Source: Pseudomonas sp. KK4 (GTDB lineage Bacteria > Pseudomonadota > Gammaproteobacteria > Pseudomonadales > Pseudomonadaceae). From it: a stretch of DNA of 64,000 bases. Below the pieces are notes generated by a model. That model was not told where the DNA came from and did not search any database. It was given only the letters and a program-made list of their open reading frames with translations. Each line of letters opens with the position of its first letter. Position 1 is the first letter of the stretch. The stretch spans positions 1 through 64,000 of the forward strand of contig NZ_LYVP01000017.1 in NCBI RefSeq assembly GCF_001984065.1, written 5' to 3'. The position numbers and the translations under genes are program-made. Positions 37,062 to 45,560 of this stretch are shown here, one piece after another.

Positions 37062-37789
37062 GGTCGGACTCCCGCAGTGGTCAGGCGGCTGAATGCCGAG
37101 CCCAGGTCGCCGCCGTGTTCCTGGCTCAGGGCATCGGCTTGTCCGCTGGCCACCAATCGTCCCTGGTGCAGAATCAGCAAATCGTCGCTGGGCTGCACTT
37201 CATCCAGCAGGTGGGTGGTCCAGAGCACGCTGATGCGTTGCTCCCGGCACAGGCTGCGCAGGTGCTGGTTGAGGGCCAGGCGGCTCGCCGGGTCGAGGCC
37301 GACGCTGGCCTCGTCCAGCAGCAACAGGCGCGGCTCATGCAGCAGTGCGCGGGCGATCTCCACACGACGGCGATGCCCGCCATTGAGTTCACGCACGCGT
37401 TCGCGACGGCGTTCGGTCAGTGCCTGGCGATTCAGTTCGGCGTCGATCCGAATCGTGCTCTGCCTCCGGGACAGGCCATGCAACGCCGCGTGGTAGCGCA
37501 GGTTCTGCTCGACGCTCAGGTCCAGGTCCAGCGTGCTTTGCTGAAACACCACGCCCAATTGCCGCAACGCCGAGCGTGGAGCGCTGCGCAGGGAGTGGCC
37601 GCCGACCCGGATATCGCCGCGCTGCAGATCGTACAGGCGGGTCAACAGCGCGATCAGCGTCGACTTGCCGGCGCCGTTCGGTCCCAGCAGTGCAGCAAAA
37701 CGCCCCGGTCCCAGATTGAAGCTCACCTGGCTCAAGGCCTGACGCGCACCGTAGGCAAAGCTCAGCTCGCTGACCTCCAGGGTGTTCAT
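37058..37789 (-). CDS. pedB: ABC transporter ATP-binding protein of the PQQ island
   Basis: A 243-residue ATPase: Walker A GPNGAGKSTL, Q-loop VVFQQS, signature LNGGHRRRVEIARALLHEPRL (the LSGGQ equivalent is degenerate, LNGGH), Walker B LLLLDEAS, and H-loop TTHLL. ATG 37789 overlaps the propeller stop by 4 bp (ATGA). It pairs with the PedC-like permease. The pedB symbol follows the P. putida order and is assigned by position. Confidence 0.88.
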   Translation of the reverse strand: MNTLEVSELSFAYGARQALSQVSFNLGPGRFAALLGPNGAGKSTLIALLTRLYDLQRGDIRVGGHSLRSAPRSALRQLGVVFQQSTLDLDLSVEQNLRYHAALHGLSRRQSTIRIDAELNRQALTERRRERVRELNGGHRRRVEIARALLHEPRLLLLDEASVGLDPASRLALNQHLRSLCREQRISVLWTTHLLDEVQPSDDLLILHQGRLVASGQADALSQEHGGDLGSAFSRLTTAGVRP

Positions 37790-38745
37790 GGCGTCACCAC
37801 TACGCCCCAAGGGTAGCGCCCGACCTTGACCGATTTGATCACCTTGAGGCTTTCGACATCGATCACGGAAACGTCACCACTGACCCCGTTGGTCGCCAGC
37901 AACTGCTCCTGATCCGGGGTGAACGCCATCTGCCACACCCGGCGTCCCACCAGCAGATAATCAAGAACCTCATAGGTTTTCGCATCGATCACCGCCACAT
38001 GGTTGGCCGGACCGAGCGCGACGAACGCATACTTGCCGTCGGCGCTGAGTTTGACGCCCACCGGTTGCACCTTGTCCGGGTGCACACCTTTGATCTGGAA
38101 GGTCAGCGTCTTGAGGATCTGCCGGCTGGCCACGTCGAGGATGGTCACCGTGCCGCCGATTTCCGCCGAGGCCCAGAGCCGGGTGCCGTCGGGCGAAAAT
38201 TCGACGAAGCGCGGACGTTGATCCACCAGGGTGCTGTCGGCCAGGGTCTGGGTGCTGGTGTCGATCCAGTGCAGCATGTTGGTGGTTTCGCTGGTGTTCA
38301 CCGCCCATTTGCCGTCGGGGCTGACGGCCATGCCTTCGGGCTCGACGCCGACGTTGATCTGGCCCAGCACTTTCGAGGTTTCGGTGTCGATCACCGTCAC
38401 CAGCGCATCGTCCTCGTTGGAAACGTAGAGCCAGCGATTGTTCGGGTGCAGGGCAAATTGCTCGGGGTCCTTGCCCGAGGGCAGTTCCTTGATGATCTTG
38501 CGGGTGGCCACGTCCATCACCTGCACCCGATCCGAATCGCTGGCGCAGATGTACAGCAGCGTGTTGTCGTGGGACAGCAGCAGGCCCCGAGGGCGCTGGC
38601 CGACGGGCAGGGTGTCGATGACCTGCAGGGTCTGCATGTCGATCAGGCTGAGGTTGTTGTCCTTCTCGTTGGAGACCCAGGCGGTGCTGGCCGCGGCGTG
38701 CCCGGCAGCGAGGAGCAGGGCGCAGGAAAGCAGGGTGCGGCGCAT
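37786..38745 (-). CDS. pedA2: Periplasmic YVTN beta-propeller protein of the PQQ island
   Basis: A 319-residue exported protein (signal peptide about 1-19, ending GHAAA) made of YVTN/NHL-like repeats: WVSNEKDNNLSLIDMQTLQVIDTLPVGQRP, LYVSNEDDALVTVIDTETSKVLGQINVGVEP, AFVALGPANHVAVIDAKTYEVLDYLLVGRR and others, enough for a seven-blade propeller. It probably acts as a periplasmic partner of the ABC system. The symbol follows P. putida order. Confidence 0.85.
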   Translation of the reverse strand: MRRTLLSCALLLAAGHAAASTAWVSNEKDNNLSLIDMQTLQVIDTLPVGQRPRGLLLSHDNTLLYICASDSDRVQVMDVATRKIIKELPSGKDPEQFALHPNNRWLYVSNEDDALVTVIDTETSKVLGQINVGVEPEGMAVSPDGKWAVNTSETTNMLHWIDTSTQTLADSTLVDQRPRFVEFSPDGTRLWASAEIGGTVTILDVASRQILKTLTFQIKGVHPDKVQPVGVKLSADGKYAFVALGPANHVAVIDAKTYEVLDYLLVGRRVWQMAFTPDQEQLLATNGVSGDVSVIDVESLKVIKSVKVGRYPWGVVVTP

Positions 38746-38785
38746 GACGTGTTCCTTTTTGTTGTGGTTGTCGTGTAGGGCCAGA

Positions 38786-39970
38786 TCAGGGAAACCGGCA
38801 ACTGACCTCGGGCTTGTCGTAGCCCAGGCTGTCCATTTCGTTGAAGGGGTGCAGGAAGCCGTCCTGCGGCGAAGTGCTGACCAGCGCCCGCGGTTGCACG
38901 ATCGGAATCGGCTGGCGCAACTCGCCGTTCCACGGGCGATAGCTGAGCTTGCGACCCTTGAAACCGTCGAGGGGCAACTGATCGCTGATTTGCAGGTCGC
39001 GGATCGCCATCGGATCGGTCTGGCGCAGCTTGCTCACGGCGCTGGCGATGCTGCGCACGGCCATCCATGCGGCGAAATCGCGATCATTCATCCACCGCCC
39101 GGTCAGGGCTTCGAAGCGCTTCTGCAATTGCGCGGCACCGAAGGTCTCGACGCTCTTGTGCCAGCCGACCGGGGTAAGGCCCTGGGTGCCGGCGACCGGC
39201 CGCGGGTACCAGGTCTGGTAGGGCACGTATTCGCCAAAATCGCCGCGTTCATCGGCCACCAGTACCACGTCGTATTCGGCGGTCTGGGTGAACAGCGGCA
39301 TGTCGGCCTGGGCGCTGCGGCGCTGGTCGTTGTCGAAACGCCAGGCCTTCTCTGCCACCAGTTGCAGGCCAAAGCGTTTCGCCGCCCGGCGCAGGGCCGC
39401 GGCGTAGGCTTGATCATCCGTGGTCGGGCCGACGATCAACAGCGCCTTGTGCCATTTGCGCACCACCAGGAACTGCGCCAGCGCATCGGCCAGCATCGCC
39501 CGGCTTGGCAGCGTGTGCAGCACGTTCGGCAGGCAGTCGCGGGTGCGCACGGCGTCGTCCGGGCTGCCGGCATTGAACAGCAGGCTGTCGGACAGCGCAG
39601 CGCTGAGTTGGCGCAGGCTGTCTACCGGCGCATTCACCACGAACAGGCGCAGGCCCTCGGCATGCTGCGCCTTCGCGGCGTCGAGCAAGGCCTGCGGGCT
39701 GTCGACGCTGGCGGCGACCAGGCTGTAGCTGTGATTGAGGAATCGTCCGGTGCTGTTGCTGTCGGTGATCGCCAGTTCGGCACCGCGCAGCCCGGCGTCT
39801 GTCGGTTCGGGAATGATGTTCGACAGCAGCGGGCCTGGATCAGGGCGATAACCCAGGTAGCCGATCTGCACCTGTAGCGGCGCGTCGGCGGCCTGGCTGC
39901 GGGTCGCCAGCCCGGCGGCGCAGGCAATCGCCAGCAGGTAGATCAGGGCGTAAGGGGCGAGCTGGCGCAT
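38786..39970 (-). CDS. pedA1: Periplasmic binding protein of the PQQ-island ABC system
   Basis: A 394-residue type I (Leu/Ile/Val-like) binding protein with signal peptide to about residue 28 (RSQA). Typical spans are VQIGYLGYRPDPGP, ADALAQFLVVRKWHKALLIVGPTTDDQAYA and WMNDRDFAAWMAVRSIA. ATG 39970 has GGAG 6 bases upstream; the open frame beyond it to 40192 is not coding. It starts the operon divergently from pedF across a region rich in TACCAAG motifs. Confidence 0.88.
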   Translation of the reverse strand: MRQLAPYALIYLLAIACAAGLATRSQAADAPLQVQIGYLGYRPDPGPLLSNIIPEPTDAGLRGAELAITDSNSTGRFLNHSYSLVAASVDSPQALLDAAKAQHAEGLRLFVVNAPVDSLRQLSAALSDSLLFNAGSPDDAVRTRDCLPNVLHTLPSRAMLADALAQFLVVRKWHKALLIVGPTTDDQAYAAALRRAAKRFGLQLVAEKAWRFDNDQRRSAQADMPLFTQTAEYDVVLVADERGDFGEYVPYQTWYPRPVAGTQGLTPVGWHKSVETFGAAQLQKRFEALTGRWMNDRDFAAWMAVRSIASAVSKLRQTDPMAIRDLQISDQLPLDGFKGRKLSYRPWNGELRQPIPIVQPRALVSTSPQDGFLHPFNEMDSLGYDKPEVSCRFP

Positions 39971-40034
39971 AAGGCACTCCGTTACAGGTAGCGCCAGCAT
40001 AGGAAGCCCAGGACATAGAGGAAATATGCAGAAA

Positions 40035-40062
40035 GTACCAACGGGGCAGTACCAAGGTAGTA
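40035..40062. promoter_or_regulatory. Paired TACCAA elements upstream of pedA1
   Basis: GTACCAAC at 40035 and GTACCAAGGTAGTA at 40049-40062, 14 bases apart. The second contains the small inverted repeat TACC/GGTA. They lie 65-90 bases before the pedA1 start on the minus strand and are candidate ErbR/PedR1 sites. Confidence 0.55.
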
Positions 40063-40152
40063 ACTCATCTCGGGTGGCGCCTGCGGAAAAAGTCCCGCCG
40101 TGGCCGGGAAGAATTCCCAGGCGGCACCTGATTTGGGTGTGCACCACAAGCC

Positions 40153-40171
40153 CTACTACCAAGGTACTAAG
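40153..40171. promoter_or_regulatory. TACCAAGGTA element upstream of pedF
   Basis: CTACTACCAAGGTACTAAG contains TACCAAGGTA, the same core as at 40049, now about 100 bases before the pedF start. This is the best match in the island and a candidate site for the island's LuxR-type regulator. Confidence 0.6.
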
Positions 40172-40273
40172 CCGCGGCCACCAAAGCAGCATGGGGATGC
40201 GCCCGCGTGCTTTCTAAGATGGTTGCCATAGCCTCTGCAGAGAGGTTTTGTGTGCAATCCTGAGGGCATGACA

Positions 40274-40735
40274 ATGACAACTAAACGCAACGCCTTGCTC
40301 GTCGCCGGACTGCTGGCCGGCTTTATCAGTGCAGGTTCGGCCTGGGCCCATGGCAACGTTGTGCCGCAAGCCGTCGAGACCAAAGGGCTGACCCCCATCA
40401 AGGAGGCTGGCGTACAGCTTGATGGTGACGGTTGGGCGGCGGTCAATCCTTACCGCAAATCACCCGAGCACGATAAAGCCGTGGAAATCGGTTCTTCGGC
40501 CTACAACCAGAACTGCGCAGCCTGCCATGGCCTGGAAGCCAAGTCCGGCGGCATCGCGCCCGACCTGCGCATGCTCGATGCCGATGAGGCCGGTGACGAA
40601 TGGTTTGTCGAACGCGTGCGCCACGGTGCGGTGCGCGACGGTCGGGTGTACATGCCGAAGATGGCCGACTACCTGAGCCAGGAAGCCTTGTGGGCCGTTC
40701 GCACCTACCTCGACAGCGTCCGTGTCGAGAATTGA
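40274..40735 (+). CDS. pedF: Cytochrome c-550, electron acceptor of the quinoprotein dehydrogenase
   Basis: A 153-residue c-type cytochrome with signal peptide (about 1-26, ending GSAWA) and one haem motif, CAACH, with Cys81, Cys84 and His85. It is the exaB/pedF type that takes electrons from the PQQ alcohol dehydrogenase. ATG 40274 is chosen over GTG 40250 and ATG 40268 because GAGGG lies 7 bases upstream. A GC-rich run of co-directional genes with 0-4 bp spacing follows. Confidence 0.92.
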   Translation: MTTKRNALLVAGLLAGFISAGSAWAHGNVVPQAVETKGLTPIKEAGVQLDGDGWAAVNPYRKSPEHDKAVEIGSSAYNQNCAACHGLEAKSGGIAPDLRMLDADEAGDEWFVERVRHGAVRDGRVYMPKMADYLSQEALWAVRTYLDSVRVEN

Positions 40736-40738
40736 TGC

Positions 40739-41617
40739 ATGCGCCTGCTCGCGATGGTGATCAGCGCTGTGTTGCTGTGCTGCCCGGCGGTGCAGGCACA
40801 GGTCCGCACCTACGACGAAATGATTGCCGCCGGTGAATTGAAAGTGGCGGTCTACAAGGACTTCGCGCCTTACAGCTTCGAAGACGCCGGGCAGCCCAGG
40901 GGCGTGGACGTCGAGCTGGCCGGCGCCCTGGCCAAGGCGCTGGGTGTTCGCCTCACACTGATCTGGGCGCCGCCCGGCGAAAAACTCGATGACGATCTGC
41001 GCGATTACATCTGGAGGGCCAGCCAGTTGCACAACCAGCAACTGGCCGACCTGATGATGCGCGTGCCCTACGACCAGGACTACGCGCGCAAGCGCAATGA
41101 CGTGGGCGAACTGGAAAATGGTCATGTGGTGATGTTCGGTCCTTACCAGAATGAGCAATGGCAGGTCGCCTATGACCGCCGGCGCCTGGAATCGGTGGCC
41201 AGTGTCGCGGTGTTCCAGCAACACCCCATTGGCGTCGAGGTCGACAGCGTGCCGTCGTTCTACCTGACGTCAGTGTTCAACGGCATGCTCGCCGGCACCA
41301 CCCGTCATTATCCCGGCGTGCCCCAGGCGTTTGCCGCAATGAAGGCCGGGGAGGTCGACGCGGTCATGGCCATGCGCGGCGAGATTGACTGGCAGGTGCA
41401 CGAAGCCGCCGACTCGCAGGTGGCGCTGGCGCAGAACGCCTACCCGAACATGGGCAAGCAGCGCTGGGAAATCGGCATGGCGGTCCACGAAAGCAACCGC
41501 CAGCTGGCCTACGCCGTGGAAGAGGCGCTGGAGGGGCTGATCCGCGATGGTTCGGTCAACGCCCTCTATGCCCGTTACGGTCTGCGCTACGACGTGCCGG
41601 ACATGTATCAGCCATGA
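40739..41617 (+). CDS. Quinoprotein-dehydrogenase-associated periplasmic binding protein
   Basis: A 292-residue exported protein (signal peptide about 1-20) of the amino-acid-binding type fold: TYDEMIAAGELKVAVYKDFAPYSFEDAGQPRGVDVELAGALAKALG at the start. The family is related to MxaJ/XoxJ and is found beside PQQ dehydrogenases; XoxJ-like proteins are thought to help load or activate the dehydrogenase. It follows pedF by 3 bp and overlaps the next gene by 4 bp. Confidence 0.87.
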   Translation: MRLLAMVISAVLLCCPAVQAQVRTYDEMIAAGELKVAVYKDFAPYSFEDAGQPRGVDVELAGALAKALGVRLTLIWAPPGEKLDDDLRDYIWRASQLHNQQLADLMMRVPYDQDYARKRNDVGELENGHVVMFGPYQNEQWQVAYDRRRLESVASVAVFQQHPIGVEVDSVPSFYLTSVFNGMLAGTTRHYPGVPQAFAAMKAGEVDAVMAMRGEIDWQVHEAADSQVALAQNAYPNMGKQRWEIGMAVHESNRQLAYAVEEALEGLIRDGSVNALYARYGLRYDVPDMYQP

Positions 41618-42372
41618 CCCGGTGCGCAAGTTGGCTGCTGGCCTGCTGCTTGCCCCTGGTCGCATATGGGGCAGTGGAGCCGGGGCCGGACCCGGTGCCG
41701 TCGGTCATGTGGGCCTTCTACCACAAGCAGATGCTTGGCGATGCGCCGTTCGTGTTCGATGACCGGGTCAGGCTGCTGGCGCCGCCGTTTGCCGAGGACG
41801 CCCGTCAGGTTCCGCTGGAGATCGATGCCCGGGCGTTCAAGGGCGAGGTGGTGAAGATCCTCGCCTGGGCCGAACTCAATCCTTTGCCGAAAATCGTCGA
41901 TTTCCAGCCACTGGACGGTGTGCTGCCCTGGCTATCGATCCGCATCCGTATCGAGCAGGCGACCCCATTGCGCGCCGCCGTACAGACCCGCGATGGGCTG
42001 TGGCATGTGGGGTCGACCTTGATCGATGCGGCGGGTGGCGGTTGCACGGCGCCCAGTGTGGTGCGCACCGAGCCGGGTTGGGAGGAGCGCCTGGGCCAGG
42101 TGCTGGGCGGGCGTTACCCGCGTGGCGAATTCAGCCGCCTGCGTTTGCAGGTGGCGCATCCGATGGACAACGGCATGGTCAGCGGCATTCCGGAATTTTT
42201 CATCAACCACGCCGAGCTGCGCGATCAAAACGATCGCCTGCTGGCGCGGCTCGAGCTGTTTCCCGCTGTCAGCGAGAACCCCAGCCTGGCCTTCGACGTA
42301 GTGGGCGCAGGGCAGACGCGCCTGACATTGCGTGACAACAGCGGCAATGAATTCGATGCGGCCATACCCTGA
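41614..42372 (+). CDS. Quinoprotein-dehydrogenase-associated SoxYZ-like carrier protein
   Basis: A 252-residue exported protein. The first half ends in AAGGGCTAPS (Cys144), close to the SoxY carrier motif GGCGG; the second half resembles SoxZ, so it is a SoxY-SoxZ fusion type. The Cys is probably the attachment point for a bound intermediate. The family is limited to PQQ dehydrogenase clusters and its cargo is unknown. Confidence 0.85.
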   Translation: MTRCASWLLACCLPLVAYGAVEPGPDPVPSVMWAFYHKQMLGDAPFVFDDRVRLLAPPFAEDARQVPLEIDARAFKGEVVKILAWAELNPLPKIVDFQPLDGVLPWLSIRIRIEQATPLRAAVQTRDGLWHVGSTLIDAAGGGCTAPSVVRTEPGWEERLGQVLGGRYPRGEFSRLRLQVAHPMDNGMVSGIPEFFINHAELRDQNDRLLARLELFPAVSENPSLAFDVVGAGQTRLTLRDNSGNEFDAAIP

Positions 42373-42388
42373 CCCCAAGGAGTGCGCT

Positions 42389-43315
42389 ATGCGCTGGATG
42401 CTGCTGTTGTTCATGAGCCTGAGCCTGCCGGTACTCGCCGAACTCGACTACAGGCTCACGCCCCGGCAGATCGCCGAAGACACCTGGTTGCTCGAAGGCA
42501 GCACCGATAATTTCGCCCGCAGCAACGGCGGCAACATCGTCAACACGGCGTTCATCGTCACCGAGCGCGGCGTGGTGGTGATCGACAGCGGGCCCTCGCG
42601 GCGCTACGGCGAAGCCCTGCGCAAGGCGATTGCCGCGACCACTGACAAGCCGGTCATCCAGGTGTTGTTGACCCATCACCACCCGGACCACGTGCTGGGC
42701 AATCAGGCTTTCAGCGACGTGCCGATCGGCGCGTTGGCCGGCACCACCGAGCGGCTCAAACAGCAGGGCGACGCCATGGCCGAAAATATGTACCGGCTGG
42801 TGGGCGACTGGATGCGCGGTACCGAAGTGGTGTTGCCGACCGAGACGCTGGCGCCAGGGGTACGAACTTTTGGGAATCATGATCTGCGCCTGCTGAGCCT
42901 GGGTGGGCATACGGGCGCGGATCTGGCTATTCTCGACCAGAAGACCGGCGTGCTGTTCGCCGGCGATCTGGTGTTTTATCAGCGGGCGTTGACCACGCCG
43001 AACAGCCCCGGGCTGTCGGTGTGGCTGGCAGACATCGACACCCTCCAGGCGCTGCCGTGGACGCTGATCGTGCCCGGCCACGGCCCGCTGGCCAGCGATG
43101 CCGGGCCGTTCGCGCAGATGCGCGACTACCTCGGCTGGCTCGATCAACTGATGCGCGACGGCGCCGCCAACGGCAGCGACATGGCGGAAATGATCCGCAG
43201 CCCCATCCCGGAACGCTTCGCCACGATCAGCCTGAGCCGCTACGAGCTGATCCGCAGTGTCAGCCATCTGTACCCGCGTTATGAGCGTGAGCAGATGAAG
43301 CGCGTTGATCAATAA
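42389..43315 (+). CDS. Quinoprotein relay zinc metallohydrolase (MBL fold)
   Basis: A 308-residue MBL-fold protein with a short signal peptide (about 1-17). The metal motif is THHHPDH (His96, His98, Asp100, His101), with GGHTGADLA, GDLVFY and VPGHGPLA downstream. AAGGAG precedes ATG 42389. It is named for its regular place with SoxYZ-like carriers and PQQ dehydrogenases. The substrate is not known; the carrier's bound group is the natural guess. Confidence 0.87.
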   Translation: MRWMLLLFMSLSLPVLAELDYRLTPRQIAEDTWLLEGSTDNFARSNGGNIVNTAFIVTERGVVVIDSGPSRRYGEALRKAIAATTDKPVIQVLLTHHHPDHVLGNQAFSDVPIGALAGTTERLKQQGDAMAENMYRLVGDWMRGTEVVLPTETLAPGVRTFGNHDLRLLSLGGHTGADLAILDQKTGVLFAGDLVFYQRALTTPNSPGLSVWLADIDTLQALPWTLIVPGHGPLASDAGPFAQMRDYLGWLDQLMRDGAANGSDMAEMIRSPIPERFATISLSRYELIRSVSHLYPRYEREQMKRVDQ

Positions 43316-43374
43316 CCCCCCAACATCCCCATCCCCTGTGGGAGCGCCAGCGTCGGTCGAGACCGAGACGACCC

Positions 43375-43390
43375 GCTACCAAGGAACTAG
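43375..43390. promoter_or_regulatory. TACCAAGG element upstream of pedH
   Basis: GCTACCAAGGAACTAG lies 107-122 bases before the pedH start, in a 181-bp gap that is otherwise unremarkable apart from a lone REP half-site at about 43335. Candidate ErbR/PedR1 site, giving pedH its own promoter. Confidence 0.55.
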
Positions 43391-43496
43391 AAATCTCAAC
43401 ACTGCGGGCAATTGTCGCAAGGCCTGTGGCGACCAAGAATCTGCACCAGACCGGGAAAATTTCCCGGTATAACAAAAAACCGCAGAGGTAGCCGCC

Positions 43497-45272
43497 ATGA
43501 CCCAACCCGCACGTCGCCAACCCTTCGTCCTGAGCGTTTTGCTCAGTGCCATGCTGCTGTCCGGCATGGCATTGGCCGCCGTCAGTGACCAGGACATTCT
43601 CCAGGACCCCAAGAACCCGGAGCAGATCGTCACCAACGGTCTGGGCGTCCAGGGTCAGCGCTACAGCCCCCTCGACACCCTCAACGTCAACAACGTGAAA
43701 GACCTGCGCCCGGTCTGGGCGTTTTCCTTCGGCGGTGAAAAACAGCGCGGTCAACAGGCACAGCCGATGATCAAGGACGGCGTGATGTACATGACCGGTT
43801 CCTACTCGCGGGTATTCGCGGTGGATGCGCGCACCGGCAAGAAACTCTGGCAATACGATGCACGCCTGCCCGACGACATCCGCCCGTGCTGCGACGTGAT
43901 CAACCGTGGTGTGGCGCTGTATGGCGACCTGGTGTTCTTCGGCACCCTCGACGCCAAGCTCGTGGCGCTGAACAAGGACACCGGCAAGGTGGTGTGGAGC
44001 AAGAAAGTCGCCGACCACAAGGAAGGCTACTCGATCAGTGCCGCGCCGCTGGTGATCAACGGCAAGCTGATCACCGGCGTGGCCGGTGGCGAGTTCGGGG
44101 TGGTGGGGAAAATCGAAGCCTACGACCCGAAAAACGGTGATTTGCTGTGGTCCCGCCCGACGGTCGAAGGCCACATGGGTTATGTCTACAAGGACGGCAA
44201 AGCGATAGAAAACGGTATCTCCGGCGGCGAGGCCGGCAAGACCTGGCCGGGCGATCTGTGGAAAACCGGCGGTGCAGCGCCATGGCTGGGCGGTTACTAC
44301 GATCCGGAAACCAACCTGCTGCTGTTCGGCACCGGCAACCCGGCACCGTGGAACTCGCACCTGCGTCCTGGCGACAACCTGTACTCGTCGTCGCGCCTGG
44401 CACTCAATCCGGACGACGGCACCATCAAATGGCACTTTCAGAGTACGCCCCACGATGGCTGGGACTACGACGGCGTCAACGAGCTGGTGTCGTTCAACTA
44501 CACCGAGGGCGGCAAGGAAATCAAGGCGGCGGCGACCGCGGACCGCAACGGCTTCTTCTACGTGCTGGACCGCACCAACGGCAAGTTCATCCGTGGCTTC
44601 CCGTTCGTGGACAAGATCACCTGGGCCACCGGCCTGGATAAAGACGGTCGGCCGATCTACAACGAAGCCAGCCGTCCGGGTGCGCCGGGTAGCGAAGCCA
44701 AGGGCAGCTCGGTGTTCGTCGCCCCGGCGTTCCTCGGCGCGAAAAACTGGATGCCGATGGCCTACAACAAGGACACCGGGCTGTTCTACGTGCCGTCCAA
44801 CGAATGGGGCATGGACATCTGGAACGAAGGCATCGCCTACAAGAAAGGCGCGGCGTTCCTCGGTGCCGGTTTCACCATCAAACCGTTGAACGAAGACTAC
44901 ATCGGCGTGTTGCGTGCCATCGACCCGAAAACCAGCAAGGAAGTGTGGCGCCACAAGAACTTCGCGCCGCTGTGGGGCGGGGTGCTGACCACCAAGGGCA
45001 ACCTGGTGTTCACCGGTACGCCGGAAGGGTTCCTTCAGGCCTTCAATGCCAAGACCGGCGAAAAAGTCTGGGAGTTCCAGACCGGCTCGGGCGTACTCGG
45101 CTCGCCCGTGACCTGGGAAATGGACGGCGAACAGTACGTCTCGGTGCTCTCGGGCTGGGGCGGCGCGGTGCCGCTGTGGGGCGGTGAAGTGGCCAAGCGC
45201 ATCAAGGACTTCAACCAGGGCGGCATGCTCTGGACCTTCAAGTTGCCGAAGGACCTGGTGGCGAAGCACTGA
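43497..45272 (+). CDS. pedH: PQQ-dependent alcohol dehydrogenase, lanthanide type (PedH)
   Basis: A 591-residue periplasmic quinoprotein: signal peptide to about residue 27 (MALAA), eight-bladed propeller, and vicinal disulfide Cys131-Cys132 ([10 protein letters not shown]). The metal-site residues Glu199 (GGEF), Asn281 (GTGNPAPW) and Asp323 are present, and the second Asp325 in GWDYDG is the extra ligand that marks lanthanide enzymes; calcium types such as PedE/ExaA have a smaller residue there. The numbering matches P. putida PedH. It oxidises ethanol and other short alcohols and aldehydes, passing electrons to PedF. Confidence 0.94.
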   Translation: MTQPARRQPFVLSVLLSAMLLSGMALAAVSDQDILQDPKNPEQIVTNGLGVQGQRYSPLDTLNVNNVKDLRPVWAFSFGGEKQRGQQAQPMIKDGVMYMTGSYSRVFAVDARTGKKLWQYDARLPDDIRPCCDVINRGVALYGDLVFFGTLDAKLVALNKDTGKVVWSKKVADHKEGYSISAAPLVINGKLITGVAGGEFGVVGKIEAYDPKNGDLLWSRPTVEGHMGYVYKDGKAIENGISGGEAGKTWPGDLWKTGGAAPWLGGYYDPETNLLLFGTGNPAPWNSHLRPGDNLYSSSRLALNPDDGTIKWHFQSTPHDGWDYDGVNELVSFNYTEGGKEIKAAATADRNGFFYVLDRTNGKFIRGFPFVDKITWATGLDKDGRPIYNEASRPGAPGSEAKGSSVFVAPAFLGAKNWMPMAYNKDTGLFYVPSNEWGMDIWNEGIAYKKGAAFLGAGFTIKPLNEDYIGVLRAIDPKTSKEVWRHKNFAPLWGGVLTTKGNLVFTGTPEGFLQAFNAKTGEKVWEFQTGSGVLGSPVTWEMDGEQYVSVLSGWGGAVPLWGGEVAKRIKDFNQGGMLWTFKLPKDLVAKH

Positions 45273-45295
45273 CCTGAAATCTTGCCCATCACCCC

Positions 45296-45423
45296 TGTGG
45301 GAGCGAGCCGGCTCCGGGCGGCGTTCCGACGATGGTCGTCAACGGTGACGCGGGCTACCTGAATGCGCGCGGTGCCCGGACCTCCATCGTCGGAACGCCG
45401 CCCGGAACCGGCTCGCTCCCACA
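45296..45423. repeat. Long REP-derived inverted repeat after pedH
   Basis: Arms of 40 bases each at 45296-45335 and 45384-45423 match with a single mismatch. They start as an ordinary REP (TGTGGGAGCGAGCC) but continue into CCGGGCGGCGTTCCGACGATGG, far longer than the other copies in the window. It begins 24 bp after the pedH stop and could end its transcript. Confidence 0.9.
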
Positions 45424-45440
45424 TTCGATTTGCGCCCAAC

Positions 45441-45455
45441 CTACTACCAAATAAC
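45441..45455. promoter_or_regulatory. CTACTACCAA element upstream of pedI
   Basis: CTACTACCAAATAAC shares CTACTACCAA with the element at 40153. It lies about 105-120 bases before the pedI start, just ahead of two hairpins. Candidate ErbR/PedR1 site. Confidence 0.5.
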
Positions 45456-45536
45456 GAGAGCCCCTCCTGCCAACGGCGCATTCGTCTGGCCGGCGGGGCT
45501 CTCTAGTATCGGTGCATCGCCTGTCGGTCCGACAGG
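45456..45536 (+). promoter_or_regulatory. Two hairpins in the pedI leader
   Basis: GAGAGCCCC at 45456-45464 pairs with GGGGCTCTC at 45495-45503 (9 bp, no mismatch). CCTGTCGG-T-CCGACAGG at 45520-45536 is a second perfect stem that ends 24 bases before the pedI ATG. Neither is followed by a T-run. They could be an mRNA leader, a protein operator, or the end of the upstream transcript. Confidence 0.6.
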
Positions 45537-45560
45537 CCTCGACCCAGACAGAGGCTCACC

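Larger units (their letters stand above)
39971..40273. other. 303-bp divergent control region between pedA1 and pedF
   Basis: No gene is visible. The region carries three TACCAA-type elements (40035, 40049 and 40153). In P. putida this interval is occupied by pedS2, pedR2, a pentapeptide gene and pedE; none of these is present here. Confidence 0.8.

Noticed and set aside
43260..45269. A 669-residue open frame opposite pedH.
   Set aside because: Antisense shadow of a very GC-rich gene; no recognisable fold, and pedH on the plus strand is certain.
43497..45272. Assignment as calcium-dependent ExaA/PedE.
   Set aside because: The residue two after the catalytic Asp323 is Asp325, the lanthanide signature, and the sequence and numbering follow PedH.
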